Assembly (NCBI GenBank): GCA_016795285.1
Contig: JAEUIC010000028.1
Coordinates: 1-64,000 of the forward strand
Length of the DNA stretch: 64,000 bases
Source of the DNA: Planctomycetota bacterium
GTDB taxonomy: Bacteria; Planctomycetota; B15-G4; SIAN01
Reading direction: 5' to 3'
This document shows, in pieces, positions 1 to 10,019 of the stretch. The position numbers were made by a program, and so were the translations under genes. Each line of letters starts with the position of its first letter. Position 1 is the first letter of the stretch. The notes below the pieces were generated by a model, which was given only the letters and a program-made list of their open reading frames with translations, made no database searches and had not been told where the DNA came from.

Positions 1-230
1 CCCTCGAGCATGCGCGGCTCGCGCACGCGGAAGACCATGCGCATCGGCGGCATGTCGAGCGCCTTGATCTCGCCGTGGCGGATCTCGATACGGCCGGCCG
101 CCTTGTCGATCTTCGTCACCTCGCCGCCGACGTACCACGCCGGGGTCTGGACGCCGGCGAGGAGCGGGCGCACCCGCGCGAACAGGCGCTCGCCCGAGAG
201 GGGCGGCGGGGAGGTCGTGGAGAAGTGCAT
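1..230 (-). CDS. CusF-like copper-binding protein, N-terminal part (runs off the window)
   Basis: Only the first 76 residues are present; the gene continues beyond base 1. Residues 33-70 match the start of the CusF/copper-binding fold seen in periplasmic copper chaperones: a GEVTKID strand, then RIEIRHGEI, then the LDMPPMRMVFRV stretch whose two methionines lie where CusF-family proteins carry their metal-binding Met residues. No signal peptide is visible in the 30 residues before the domain, so export is not shown. The ATG at 230 is preceded by TACCAT six bases upstream and no Shine-Dalgarno, so it may be leaderless. Function as a copper carrier is inferred from the family; the rest of the protein, which could be a fusion, is unseen. 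Confidence 0.7.
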   Translation of the reverse strand, partial: MHFSTTSPPPLSGERLFARVRPLLAGVQTPAWYVGGEVTKIDKAAGRIEIRHGEIKALDMPPMRMVFRVREPRMLE

Positions 231-236
231 CGTCGT

Positions 237-242
237 ATGGTA
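237..242 (-). promoter_or_regulatory. Possible -10 box (TACCAT) of a leaderless start
   Basis: TACCAT lies six bases before the ATG at 230, with no ribosome-binding site between them. It fits the TAnnnT pattern seen before several other genes in this window. No clear -35 box. Confidence 0.35.
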
Positions 243-301
243 GCCGTGTCGTCGGCGCCGCTGGCTGACGCGCGAACGCGCGCCGCCCTCGCGCGCTCGA
301 C

Positions 302-387
302 GGGGGAGTGGCGGAACTGGCAGACGCGCCGGACTTAAAATCCGGCGGCCTTCACGGGTCGTGCGGGTTCGATCCCCGCCTCCCTCA
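302..387 (+). tRNA. tRNA-Leu (anticodon UAA)
   Basis: A complete class II tRNA can be folded. The acceptor stem pairs 302-308 with 380-386 (one G-U pair). The anticodon stem CCGGA/TCCGG encloses loop CTTAAAA with anticodon TAA at 336-338. A long variable arm follows, typical of tRNA-Leu, and the T arm is GCGGG-TTCGATC-CCCGC at 363-379. The discriminator base is A387. CCA is not encoded and must be added after transcription. Confidence 0.96.
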
Positions 388-581
388 TTCCGGCTCCACC
401 ACGCGCGTCCATGGCGGCGCATCGCGCACGATCTTCCGCTCGCCGCCGCCGGGCGCCGCGCCCTGCTCCCTAGCCGCCCCGGGGCGCAGTTGGTAGACCT
501 TGCGGCCCTTTTCCATCCGGCCCGGCAGCAGCGCGCTCGCGCGGCGCCAGGGGCCGCGTCCCTCGGACTCAATCGAAGCCC

Positions 582-1838
582 ATGAGCCACGCCAACGCGA
601 AGGACCCCTGGCAGGAGATGCTGAAGCGCTTCAACGAAGCGGCGCGGCGCCTCAGTCTCGACGAGAACGTCTGGAAGATCCTGAGCGAGCCCGACCTCGA
701 GTTGAAGGTCTCCGTCCCGGTCGTCATGGACAACGGGAAGGTCGAGGTCTTCACCGGCTACCGCGTGCAGCACAGCCGCGCGATGGGCCCGTGCAAGGGC
801 GGCATCCGGTACGACATCAACGTGAACCTCGCCGAGGTGAAGGCGCTCGCGGCGTGGATGACCTGGAAGTGCTCGGTCGTCAACCTGCCCTTCGGCGGTG
901 GCAAGGGCGGCGTCATCGTCGACCCGAGCAAGCTCTCGATGCGCGAGCTCGAGATGCTGACCCGTCGCTACACGGCCGCGATCGCCGACATCATCGGCCC
1001 GGATCGCGACGTCCCGGCGCCCGACGTCGGCACCAACGACAAGGTGATGGCGTGGGTGCTCGACACCTATTCGATGCGCAAGGGCGAGAACTGCTCGGCG
1101 GTCGTGACAGGGAAGCCGCTGCTGCTCGGCGGTTCGCGCGGCCGCGCCGACGCCACTGGTCGCGGCGTCTTCGACATCCTGCAGCACGCCGCCAACCGCT
1201 TCCGCGTCGACCTGCGCAGCGCGCGCGTCGTCGTGCAGGGCTTCGGCAACGTCGGCGCCACCTCGGCGCGCTACTTCCACGAGGCCGGCATCAAGGTGGT
1301 CGGCATCAGCGACGTGCGCGGCGCCGTCTACAACGCCAACGGCATCGACATCACCAAGCTGCGCGAGTGGGTGGCGAAGAACAAGTTCGTGGTCGGCTAC
1401 CCCGACGCCCAGGCGATCGACCCGAAGGACCTGCTCACCCTGCCGTGCGACGTGCTGGTGCCGGCGGCGGTCGAGAACCAGATCACCGAAGAGAACGCCG
1501 GGAAGATCCAGGCCAAGCTGATCATCGAGGGCGCGAACGGCCCGACCACCGACGAAGCCGACAAGATCCTCGAGGCGAAGGGGGTGCAGGTCGTCCCCGA
1601 CATCCTCGCCAACGCGGGCGGCGTCACGGTCTCCTACTTCGAGTGGGTGCAGGACCGCATGGGCTTCTTCTGGCCCGAGGCGGAGGTGAACCAGCGCCTC
1701 GACGAGGTGATGCACCGTTCGTTCCAGGAGGTCGCCGACATGGCGGCGAAGAACAAGACTTCGCTGCGCATCGGCGCCTACATGCTCTCGGTCGACCGCG
1801 TCGCGCAGGTCTACAAGCTGCGCGGCATCTACGCCTGA
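582..1838 (+). CDS. gdhA: Glutamate dehydrogenase (Glu/Leu/Phe/Val dehydrogenase family)
   Basis: A 418-residue amino-acid dehydrogenase that interconverts glutamate and 2-oxoglutarate plus ammonium, linking carbon and nitrogen metabolism in the cytoplasm. The length is usual for hexameric bacterial enzymes. The three key lysines are present with canonical spacing: K72 (PCKGG), K96 (TWKCS) and K108 (GGGKGG). The catalytic aspartate is D148 in VPAPDVGT. A Rossmann glycine motif GFGNVG starts the C-terminal nucleotide-binding domain near residue 215. Leucine or phenylalanine dehydrogenase would be alternatives, but the K72 region and length fit glutamate dehydrogenase best. Cofactor preference cannot be read with certainty. 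The next gene, typA, starts 103 bases downstream after a hairpin. Confidence 0.9.
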   Translation: MSHANAKDPWQEMLKRFNEAARRLSLDENVWKILSEPDLELKVSVPVVMDNGKVEVFTGYRVQHSRAMGPCKGGIRYDINVNLAEVKALAAWMTWKCSVVNLPFGGGKGGVIVDPSKLSMRELEMLTRRYTAAIADIIGPDRDVPAPDVGTNDKVMAWVLDTYSMRKGENCSAVVTGKPLLLGGSRGRADATGRGVFDILQHAANRFRVDLRSARVVVQGFGNVGATSARYFHEAGIKVVGISDVRGAVYNANGIDITKLREWVAKNKFVVGYPDAQAIDPKDLLTLPCDVLVPAAVENQITEENAGKIQAKLIIEGANGPTTDEADKILEAKGVQVVPDILANAGGVTVSYFEWVQDRMGFFWPEAEVNQRLDEVMHRSFQEVADMAAKNKTSLRIGAYMLSVDRVAQVYKLRGIYA

Positions 1839-1892
1839 CCGAGCCCGCGACCTCGCAACCGCGGGAATCGCAGTCCCTGATGGAGTCCGGGC

Positions 1893-1925
1893 CGGCCCGA
1901 GGACGGTATCCCCGCCCTCGGGCCG
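1893..1925 (+). terminator. Hairpin between gdhA and typA
   Basis: A 10-bp stem (1893-1902 with 1916-1925, GGCCCGAGG core) with a 13-base loop lies 54 bases after the gdhA stop and just before typA. The following bases contain only a short TTT, so it is either a weak terminator or a leader hairpin of typA. Confidence 0.4.
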
Positions 1926-1941
1926 CCCGTTTGGATACGAG

Positions 1942-3777
<1,836 letters not shown>

Positions 3778-3807
3778 GAGAAGGTCGGAGCAGAGGCTGG
3801 ACGATCT

Positions 3808-3845
3808 CCGCGGTCGGCGGCGCGAGCGCGCGTCGCCGACCGCGG
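3808..3845. terminator. Strong hairpin between convergent genes
   Basis: A 12-bp perfect stem (3808-3819 with 3834-3845, CCGCGGTCGGCG) with a 14-base GC-rich loop sits between the typA stop and the stop of the minus-strand gene. It can act for both strands, though no U-tract follows. Confidence 0.5.
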
Positions 3846-3868
3846 GCGTTCCGCCGCTGCACCTCGGC

Positions 3869-5839
3869 TCAGCGCCCTCCCGGCGCGTCCGGTCCGAGGC
3901 AGTGGTCCATCGCGGCCAGCGCGTAGCTCGTCGCGAGGACCGGGAACTCCTCCATCCAGCGGCTCGACTTGCCGTTGGTCCAGAAGCCCTCCTGAAACGA
4001 GATCGAGAGCAGCTTGGTCAGCAGCTCGTCGCGCCAGCGATGCTCCTTCCCGTCGGGGGTCTTCAGCACCTCGAGGCCGCTCGCGTCGAGCGCCTTCGCC
4101 ATCGTGAACCAGTAGTAGAAGAGCCCCTGGTACTCGGCGCCCTGTGCGCTCGCCGGATCGAAGCCGGGATTGACCTCGACCGTCCAGTTCTTGGCGATCC
4201 AGCCGAGCGCCGCTTGCACGCGCGCATCGTCGCGCGGCAGCCCGGCGAAGAGGTAGCACTTGAGCAGCGCGTAGGTCATCGAGCCGTAGCTGCGCGTGGT
4301 GAAGGTGCCGTCGCCGTTGTCGACCAGTCCCGCCTTGCTCTCGCCCGGGTGGTAGCCGGCGCCGCCATCGTTGCCGGCGACCACGACGCGGCCGTCGGTG
4401 CGCTCGATTGCGACCGGATTCGCCTCGATGCTGTTCTGGCAGCGTTGCAGGAAGAGGATCGCGCGCTGCATCGCCGCGTCGTCGGCCGGCACGCCCGCCG
4501 CCTTCATCCCCTCGAGACCGAACTGCGTGTTCGAGAGGTCGGGGCGCAGCTCGTTGCCGTAGCCGATCCCGCCGTACCCCCAATCCTGCGCGCGGTCGTA
4601 CCCTTCGCCTTCGTCGCGCTGCACCACCTTGAGGAAGAGCGCGCCCCGTTCGAGCGCCGCGCGGTCGCCCGGCCGCCCGCCCTCGGCGAGCGCCATCAGG
4701 GCCGCGGAGGTGGTGTAGACCGCAAGCCCGCCCGAGTGGATCGAGCCGTTCTCTTTCTGCAGAGACACGAGGTAGTCGAGCCCGGCGTCGGCCCACTTCG
4801 GCGGCGCCTGCCCGAGCCGCTTCGAGGTGCGCAGCACCGACGCCAGAGCGAGCGCCGTGATCCCGCCATCCTCGCGCCCCATGAAGCCGAACTTGCCGTC
4901 CTTCTGCTGCGCGTCGAGGTAGGCGAGCGCGCTGGTCGCCGCCTCGCGCCAGCTCGCCTTCAGGTCGCTGCCGACCGCGCGCGGGGTGCCCTTCGGCGCT
5001 GGGGGCGCGCCGCCGCCGCTCGCCCCCGCGCTGCCCTTCGGCGCGTGCTCGACGCAGATCGTCAACGCGCGCAGCGCCGCGGCGAGGTCGCGCGGCGCGA
5101 GCTCCTCGAAGCCGGCCGGCGCGTGCGTCGCGCGCAGCACCATCTGGCCGAGCAGGTCGCTCCAGTGCGCCGGCTCGCCCGCCGTGGTCGAGAGCCGCAG
5201 GTCGGGCGCCCGCGTCGCGAGGTCGCGCAGCACCGACGGCGTCACGCGCAGCCAGCGCCGATGCTCCTCGGGCCGAACCGGCGCGCTGAAGAGCTCCTGC
5301 GTCATCGGCGCGAGCGCCTGCTCGAGCTTGGTCGGTTCGACCGCGAACGTGAACGTGCGCGTGAACTCGTCCTCCGGGAGCTTCGCTTCGCCCGCCGACC
5401 CCTTCGCCGCGGCCCGCCAGCGCGCCAGCCGCTCGCGCGCTGCCGCCGCTTCCGGCTTCTTCGAGCGGGCGAGCGCGTCGTCGAGCCAGCCGGCGTAGGC
5501 GAGCTGCTGCTGGACGTCGCACTTCGCGCCGTCGGCGCCGAGCGCCGGCGGGGCGCCATCGGCCCCGACCTGCGCGGTCAGCCACTCGAGCGCCTTGCGG
5601 ACGAACGGCCCGTCGCCCTCGCCGTAGCGGCGCGGCGACTCGGCGAAGGCGAGCACCGCATCGGCCGTCGCGACGAGGTCGCCGTACGAGCCGTCCGGCG
5701 CCTGCCGCCGGGCGAGCTCGGCGAGGCCGTCGTCGATGACGCCCTTCAAGCCGCTCCCTTGGGCGGGGGCCGGTGACGCGGCGCAGAAGAGGGCGGTGAG
5801 CGCGAGCGCGGCGCAACGGACGAGGGGACCGAGCAGCAT
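3869..5839 (-). CDS. Exported prenyltransferase/squalene-oxidase repeat protein
   Basis: A 656-residue protein with a cleavable signal peptide (hydrophobic run from residue 4, AxA site near SPAPAQG). The mature part contains repeated helical motifs of the alpha/alpha-toroid fold shared by terpene cyclases and prenyltransferases: ARRQAPDGSYG, LVSLQKENGSIHSGG and a C-terminal half with GFDPASAQGAEYQG. This fold is common in large exported planctomycete proteins of unknown substrate. I do not see the DxDD acid motif of squalene-hopene cyclase, so cyclase activity is not supported. It is divergent from the lipid-kinase gene and convergent with typA. Confidence 0.75.
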   Translation of the reverse strand: MLLGPLVRCAALALTALFCAASPAPAQGSGLKGVIDDGLAELARRQAPDGSYGDLVATADAVLAFAESPRRYGEGDGPFVRKALEWLTAQVGADGAPPALGADGAKCDVQQQLAYAGWLDDALARSKKPEAAAARERLARWRAAAKGSAGEAKLPEDEFTRTFTFAVEPTKLEQALAPMTQELFSAPVRPEEHRRWLRVTPSVLRDLATRAPDLRLSTTAGEPAHWSDLLGQMVLRATHAPAGFEELAPRDLAAALRALTICVEHAPKGSAGASGGGAPPAPKGTPRAVGSDLKASWREAATSALAYLDAQQKDGKFGFMGREDGGITALALASVLRTSKRLGQAPPKWADAGLDYLVSLQKENGSIHSGGLAVYTTSAALMALAEGGRPGDRAALERGALFLKVVQRDEGEGYDRAQDWGYGGIGYGNELRPDLSNTQFGLEGMKAAGVPADDAAMQRAILFLQRCQNSIEANPVAIERTDGRVVVAGNDGGAGYHPGESKAGLVDNGDGTFTTRSYGSMTYALLKCYLFAGLPRDDARVQAALGWIAKNWTVEVNPGFDPASAQGAEYQGLFYYWFTMAKALDASGLEVLKTPDGKEHRWRDELLTKLLSISFQEGFWTNGKSSRWMEEFPVLATSYALAAMDHCLGPDAPGGR

Positions 5840-5981
5840 CGGTGGCTCCAGGAGACGAGCGCGGGTCGCCTCCGGATCGGCCCCGGAGCGCGCCGCACGC
5901 GGGCCCTTCTAACGCACCGCCGGCCGGTCGGTTGGCCCCGGTCGGCGCGGCCCGGTGGGGCGGCCGGCGGCGGCAGCGCCG

Positions 5982-5987
5982 TAGACT
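5982..5987 (+). promoter_or_regulatory. Possible -10 box (TAGACT) of the lipid-kinase gene
   Basis: TAGACT ends ten bases before the ATG at 5998, and no Shine-Dalgarno is visible, so the transcript would start close to the initiation codon. Confidence 0.35.
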
Positions 5988-5997
5988 CCGCGCCGCG

Positions 5998-6879
5998 ATG
6001 AACGGACCGCCGCGCCGCGACCTCCTCCTCTTCGCCAACCCGCTCTCGGGACGTGGTCGGAGCCTCCGTGCGGCGCAGCTTGCCGGCGAGTTCGCGACCG
6101 CGCGCGGCGCGCGCGCGGAGTTGGTCACCGACCGGGCAGAGCTGGCGGCGCGCCTCGCCGCCGCCGATCCGTTGCCGGAGCTCTGGGTGATCGGGGGCGA
6201 CGGGACGCTCGCCAGCGCCGTCCACGCCTGCCCGGCGGCCGCTCGCCCGCTGCTGGCGCTGCTGCCGACCGGGACCGGCAACGTGGTCGCTCGCTCGCTC
6301 GGCATCCCGCTGTCGTTGCCGCGCGCGCTCGCCGTCGCGTGGGAGGGCGTCGAGCGCCCCTTCGACCTCGGCCACTGCAACGACCGCCTCTTCACCTTCA
6401 TGGCGAGCGCCGGCCTCGACGCCGAGATCGCCGCCGAGGTGGCGCGTCGGCGGCGCGGCCCGATGCGGCGCAGCGACTGGGTCAAGGCGGCGCTGCGGGC
6501 GCAGAGCTACGCCGAGGAGCGGCCGCTGCGCGTGCGCGCCGACGGCGTCGACCTCGGTCGCGTCGCCTTCGCGGCGCTCTTCAACTGCGGCCTCTACGCC
6601 GGGTCGTTCCGGGTCTGCCCGCCGGCCCGCTTCGACGACGGCTGGCTCCACTTGCTGGTCCTGCGCGAGCCGCTGCGCCCGCGCTGGCTGCGCGTGGTGG
6701 TGGCGGCGGCGCGCGGCCGGATCGACCGGCTGCCCGACGCGCGCCTGCTGGCGGTGCGGCGCGCCGAGCTGCGCGGGGTGACGGCGCTGCAGCTCGACGG
6801 CGACCCGGCGCCCGCCGGCGACGTGGTCGTCTCGCTCGACGCGCGGCCGCTGCGGCTGCGCGCGCCGCCGCCGCCCTGA
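5998..6879 (+). CDS. Diacylglycerol kinase-family lipid kinase (YegS/BmrU type)
   Basis: A 293-residue cytoplasmic kinase predicted to phosphorylate a diacylglycerol-like lipid using ATP. The DAGKc catalytic domain is clear: FANPLSGRG near the N terminus, the nucleotide-binding GGDGT around residue 67 and LLPTGTGN about 30 residues later. The C-terminal half is the beta-sandwich typical of YegS-like kinases and ends in LDGDPAP, a conserved family region. The reading frame stays open upstream, but the ATG at 5998 gives the normal family length and start. Substrate (diacylglycerol, undecaprenol-like or sphingoid lipid) cannot be assigned from sequence. Confidence 0.88.
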   Translation: MNGPPRRDLLLFANPLSGRGRSLRAAQLAGEFATARGARAELVTDRAELAARLAAADPLPELWVIGGDGTLASAVHACPAAARPLLALLPTGTGNVVARSLGIPLSLPRALAVAWEGVERPFDLGHCNDRLFTFMASAGLDAEIAAEVARRRRGPMRRSDWVKAALRAQSYAEERPLRVRADGVDLGRVAFAALFNCGLYAGSFRVCPPARFDDGWLHLLVLREPLRPRWLRVVVAAARGRIDRLPDARLLAVRRAELRGVTALQLDGDPAPAGDVVVSLDARPLRLRAPPPP

Positions 6880-6884
6880 GGTGC

Positions 6885-8477
6885 TCAGCTGCGGAAGATC
6901 ACCTTCTCGCGGCCGAACTGCCAGCTGCAGAGCCAGAGCGCGAGCGCGGCCAGCAGCGTCGTCGAACTGAAGATGATCGCGATCTCGGTCCACGGCAGCG
7001 CGGCGCCGCCCGCCGTCAGCACCGTCCGCAGCCCGAGCGCCACGTTCATCACCGGCACCCACGCGAACACGGCGTTCAGCTCGATGGTCGGGATCATCGA
7101 GAGCATCGCCGGCACGATGATCAGGAACTGCAGCGGCATCATCAGCGACTGCGCCTCCTTCTGCGACTTGGCGTAGAGGGAGAGCGACAGCATCAGCGAC
7201 GCGAAGGTCGCCGCGAGCGGCGCGATCAGGGCGAGGCAGACGACGACCTGCACCGGCGAGAGCTGGAAGTGGAGCAGCTCGCCGAGCTCCTTGTTGATCA
7301 GGCCCGACGTGAAGGTGAACGCCATCGAGCCGGTGGCGAGCAGGCTCGCGACCAGCGCCGCGAGGAAGACCACCGCGAACTTGCCGAGCGCGATCTCGCT
7401 GCGCGCCGCGGGGCTCACCAGCAGCGTCTCCAGCGTGAGGCGCTCCTTCTCGCCGGCGCCGAGGTCGGTGGCGGGGTAGAGCGCGCCGATGAAGCTCATC
7501 AGGATCAGCAGGTAGGGGAGGATGCCGGCGATCACCTTCAGGACCTGCTTGCTCTTGCCGGCCGTGTCGATGGGGGCGACGTCGATCGGCGCCACGAAGG
7601 TCGACGGCAGCTGCTCGCGCGCGAGGCGCGACTCGACGGTGAGCTGGCCGGCCGCCTTCAACGCGGCGGCGAGACGGCGTTGCGCCTCGCCGGAGAGGTC
7701 GATGGTCGAGTCGTAGAGCATCTCCACCTTCACCTGGTCGTCGCGCTCCGCGAGCTCGCCGTCGAGCACGCGCGGCACGGCGAGCCACGCCTGGACCTGC
7801 CGTTTCGCCACCGACTGCGCGGCGGCCAGCAGCTGCGGATCGCGGCGCACGCGCTCGGGCAGCTCCTCGATCGGCAGCGGCGGGTGGGTGGCGGGCCGCG
7901 CTGCGGCTTGTGCCGCGTCGACGAAGTCGATGGTGACGAGCGGGTTGATCAGGTCGGCGACCTGCCGCATCGCCGCCAGCGCTCCCGCGTCGAGCGCACC
8001 GGCCGCGCCCGCGCCGCCTCCGGCGCCGCCCCCCGCCTGCTTCACCGCCTCCTGCGCGGCGCCGGTGAAGGCGGCCTTGAACTCGGCGTAGCGCGCGTGG
8101 TTGCGCACCGCCGAGTCGCTCGCGGCGCGGATCAGCGTCTCGAACGGCGTCGCGCCGAGGTCGCTCGCGATCGCGGCGAGCGGCGCGCGGACCCCCTCGC
8201 CGAGCGCGCCGAGCAGCTGCTGGGCCTGCGCATCGAGGGTGGCGAGCCGACCGCGCAGGAAGGCGATGAGGCGATCGCGCGCCTCGGGCTCGGCCTGCAC
8301 GACCAGGCGCCGCTCCTGCGTCTTCTGCGCCTCGCGCTGCGTCACGCGCGCCATCACGGCGGAGAGGCCGGGCATGAGCAGCGTCGGCAGCGCCACCATG
8401 AAGAGCAGCGTCTTGCGGTCGCGGAGGGTGTCGAGCAGCTCCTTGCGGAAGATCGTGCCGACGCGGCGCAGGTTCAT
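6885..8477 (-). CDS. ABC-2 type transporter permease, NatB-like
   Basis: A 530-residue membrane protein resembling NatB/ABC-2 permeases. It begins with MNLRRVGTIFRKELLDTLRDR, the usual amphipathic start before the first membrane segment (about residues 22-40). A large non-membrane domain of roughly 270 residues follows, then a cluster of about six hydrophobic segments in the last 200 residues. Export of sodium or a drug is the family role. The ATP-binding partner normally encoded next to natB is missing: the upstream neighbour is a divergent kinase-like gene. The ATPase must be elsewhere, or the gene is an orphan. Confidence 0.8.
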   Translation of the reverse strand: MNLRRVGTIFRKELLDTLRDRKTLLFMVALPTLLMPGLSAVMARVTQREAQKTQERRLVVQAEPEARDRLIAFLRGRLATLDAQAQQLLGALGEGVRAPLAAIASDLGATPFETLIRAASDSAVRNHARYAEFKAAFTGAAQEAVKQAGGGAGGGAGAAGALDAGALAAMRQVADLINPLVTIDFVDAAQAAARPATHPPLPIEELPERVRRDPQLLAAAQSVAKRQVQAWLAVPRVLDGELAERDDQVKVEMLYDSTIDLSGEAQRRLAAALKAAGQLTVESRLAREQLPSTFVAPIDVAPIDTAGKSKQVLKVIAGILPYLLILMSFIGALYPATDLGAGEKERLTLETLLVSPAARSEIALGKFAVVFLAALVASLLATGSMAFTFTSGLINKELGELLHFQLSPVQVVVCLALIAPLAATFASLMLSLSLYAKSQKEAQSLMMPLQFLIIVPAMLSMIPTIELNAVFAWVPVMNVALGLRTVLTAGGAALPWTEIAIIFSSTTLLAALALWLCSWQFGREKVIFRS

Positions 8478-8633
8478 TCGGCGGCTCCGAACGCGGCGGG
8501 AGGCGGCCGCGCTCGAACGCTTTTCCGTTCGCGGCCGACGGCTCGCGGCCGCAGGATCGACCCCAGGTTGCCGACAAGCGGGCGGCGAATGAAGCACCGA
8601 CTCTGCGCCGCGCCGGCGCCAGTGGGGAGCGGG

Positions 8634-9401
8634 ATGGCCGACGGGGATCGCAAGGGGCTGCGCGCGCGGATGCTCGAGGTGCTCGGCGTCGCCGCGCAAG
8701 GCGGCTCCATCGAGCGCGCCGCGGCGCTGCTGCCGGCACCGGCGCCGGCGCGCCCCGATCGCGCCGTCGAACGGTTCCTCTCCCACGAGCTGCGCCTGCC
8801 GCTCGCCACGCTCGCCCGCCTCGGCGCACGCATGGCGCAAGGCGGCGCTGCGGAGCAGCTGGTCGCCTGCGGCCGGGCGCTCGCGCGCGAATGCGAGCGG
8901 CTCGACGTGCTGGTCACCAACGCGCTCGAGCTCGGGCTGGTCGGCGAGACGCTCGCGGCGAGCGGCCACGCGGTGCTGGCGGAGGCGGCCGAGAAGGCGA
9001 TCGCCGGGCAGCGCGCCTGGATCGAGGCGCATCGCATCCGGCTGCGCGTGCTCGACGGCTCGCAGGAGTGCACGGTGCGCGGCGAGCGGGACGACCTGAT
9101 CGCCGCGCTCTATGCGCTGCTCGGGGATCTCCTCGAGCGCGTGCCCGACGGTGGGCAGCTCGAGCTGCGCTTGCGCGAGGTGCACGGCGTGGCGCGGCTC
9201 GACGTGCGCGCGGCCGGGACCTTGCCGGTGGCGGCGCAGCGCCCGCAATGGGAGCGGGCGCGCGGCCTGGTGCAGCGGCTCGGCGGCGAATGCTGGGACG
9301 GCGCGGGAGCCGAGGGCGGCTTCGGGGTCGCCTTGCCGAAGAGCGATGGTGCGGTGCCGCTGGCGGTGCGGCGGCGGCGGGTGGTCGCGACGCCGTCCTG
9401 A
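8634..9401 (+). CDS. Degenerate histidine kinase-like protein
   Basis: A 255-residue soluble protein. Residues 40-60 carry an H-box-like sequence, FLSHELRLPLATL, as in HisKA dimerisation domains. The second half resembles an HATPase domain in size and ends with GGFGVALP, but I cannot find a clear N box or DxGxG motif, so ATP binding is doubtful. There is no membrane segment and no sensory domain. The start at 8634 has GGGGAG upstream; an in-frame ATG also exists at 8589. It could be a phosphotransfer partner or an inactive scaffold. It resembles the protein at 53971-54693 in architecture. Confidence 0.55.
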   Translation: MADGDRKGLRARMLEVLGVAAQGGSIERAAALLPAPAPARPDRAVERFLSHELRLPLATLARLGARMAQGGAAEQLVACGRALARECERLDVLVTNALELGLVGETLAASGHAVLAEAAEKAIAGQRAWIEAHRIRLRVLDGSQECTVRGERDDLIAALYALLGDLLERVPDGGQLELRLREVHGVARLDVRAAGTLPVAAQRPQWERARGLVQRLGGECWDGAGAEGGFGVALPKSDGAVPLAVRRRRVVATPS

Positions 9402-9517
9402 CGGCGGGGCGCGCGACCGGGCGGGCGACCGCCCGAGGGGCGCCACCTCAAGCGCACGCGCGCGGGCGGCCGATGTCGCCCGGTGCGACCGTCGCCTCCC
9501 GCTCCCGAGGTTCCCCC

Positions 9518-9979
9518 ATGGTCAGTCGTTCCCCCGCTTTCGTGCGGCGCGTGGCGCTGCTCGCCGCGCTCGGCGTGACGGGCGCCACGGCCGGCGTGTT
9601 GTGGCCTTCGATCCGCGACGCCGACCGGCGCGCTCGCCAGCTCGCGTTGTCGACCGACCTCTCGGCCTTGCAGCTCGCGGTCGAGGAGTACCAGCGCGAC
9701 CACGAGGGGCGCCTCCCCGGCAGCGACGGGTTGCTGGTGCGCGCCGAGCTGCTGGTGCAGCAGCTCACCATGCCGACCTCGCCCGACGGTTCGATCCACG
9801 AAGGGGGCGGCTGCGGTCCCTACCTGCGCGCCGGCATCCCGCCCAATCCGCTCGACGGCTGCGACGAGGTGCGCGTGGTCACGGTCGGCAGCGTGCCGGC
9901 GGCCGACGGCAGCGGCGGCTGGATCTTCCATCCGCCGTCCGGGCGCTTCCACGCCAACACCCGCAGCGACGCGCGCTGA
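9518..9979 (+). CDS. GspG-like secreted/anchored protein lacking a prepilin motif
   Basis: A 153-residue protein with one N-terminal hydrophobic segment (about residues 10-30), then a helix with ALQLAVEEYQRDHEGRLPGS, a pattern of type II secretion major pseudopilins. The C-terminal part (NPLDGCDEV, later GGWIFHPPSGRFHAN) also matches GspG-type ends. The GFTLxE prepilin peptidase motif is absent: the hydrophobic segment has no preceding Gly and no Glu at +5. It is therefore more likely a membrane-anchored relative than a processed pseudopilin. GAGG about seven bases before the ATG at 9518 supports this start; an in-frame ATG at 9473 is possible. Confidence 0.6.
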   Translation: MVSRSPAFVRRVALLAALGVTGATAGVLWPSIRDADRRARQLALSTDLSALQLAVEEYQRDHEGRLPGSDGLLVRAELLVQQLTMPTSPDGSIHEGGGCGPYLRAGIPPNPLDGCDEVRVVTVGSVPAADGSGGWIFHPPSGRFHANTRSDAR

Positions 9980-10019
9980 CGCCGTCGCGCGCTGACGCCG
10001 TCGCCGCGCGCGCTCCGAG

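Noticed and set aside
308..496. Open frame starting inside the tRNA-Leu gene
   Set aside because: It reads through the tRNA sequence and has no protein-like features or family resemblance.
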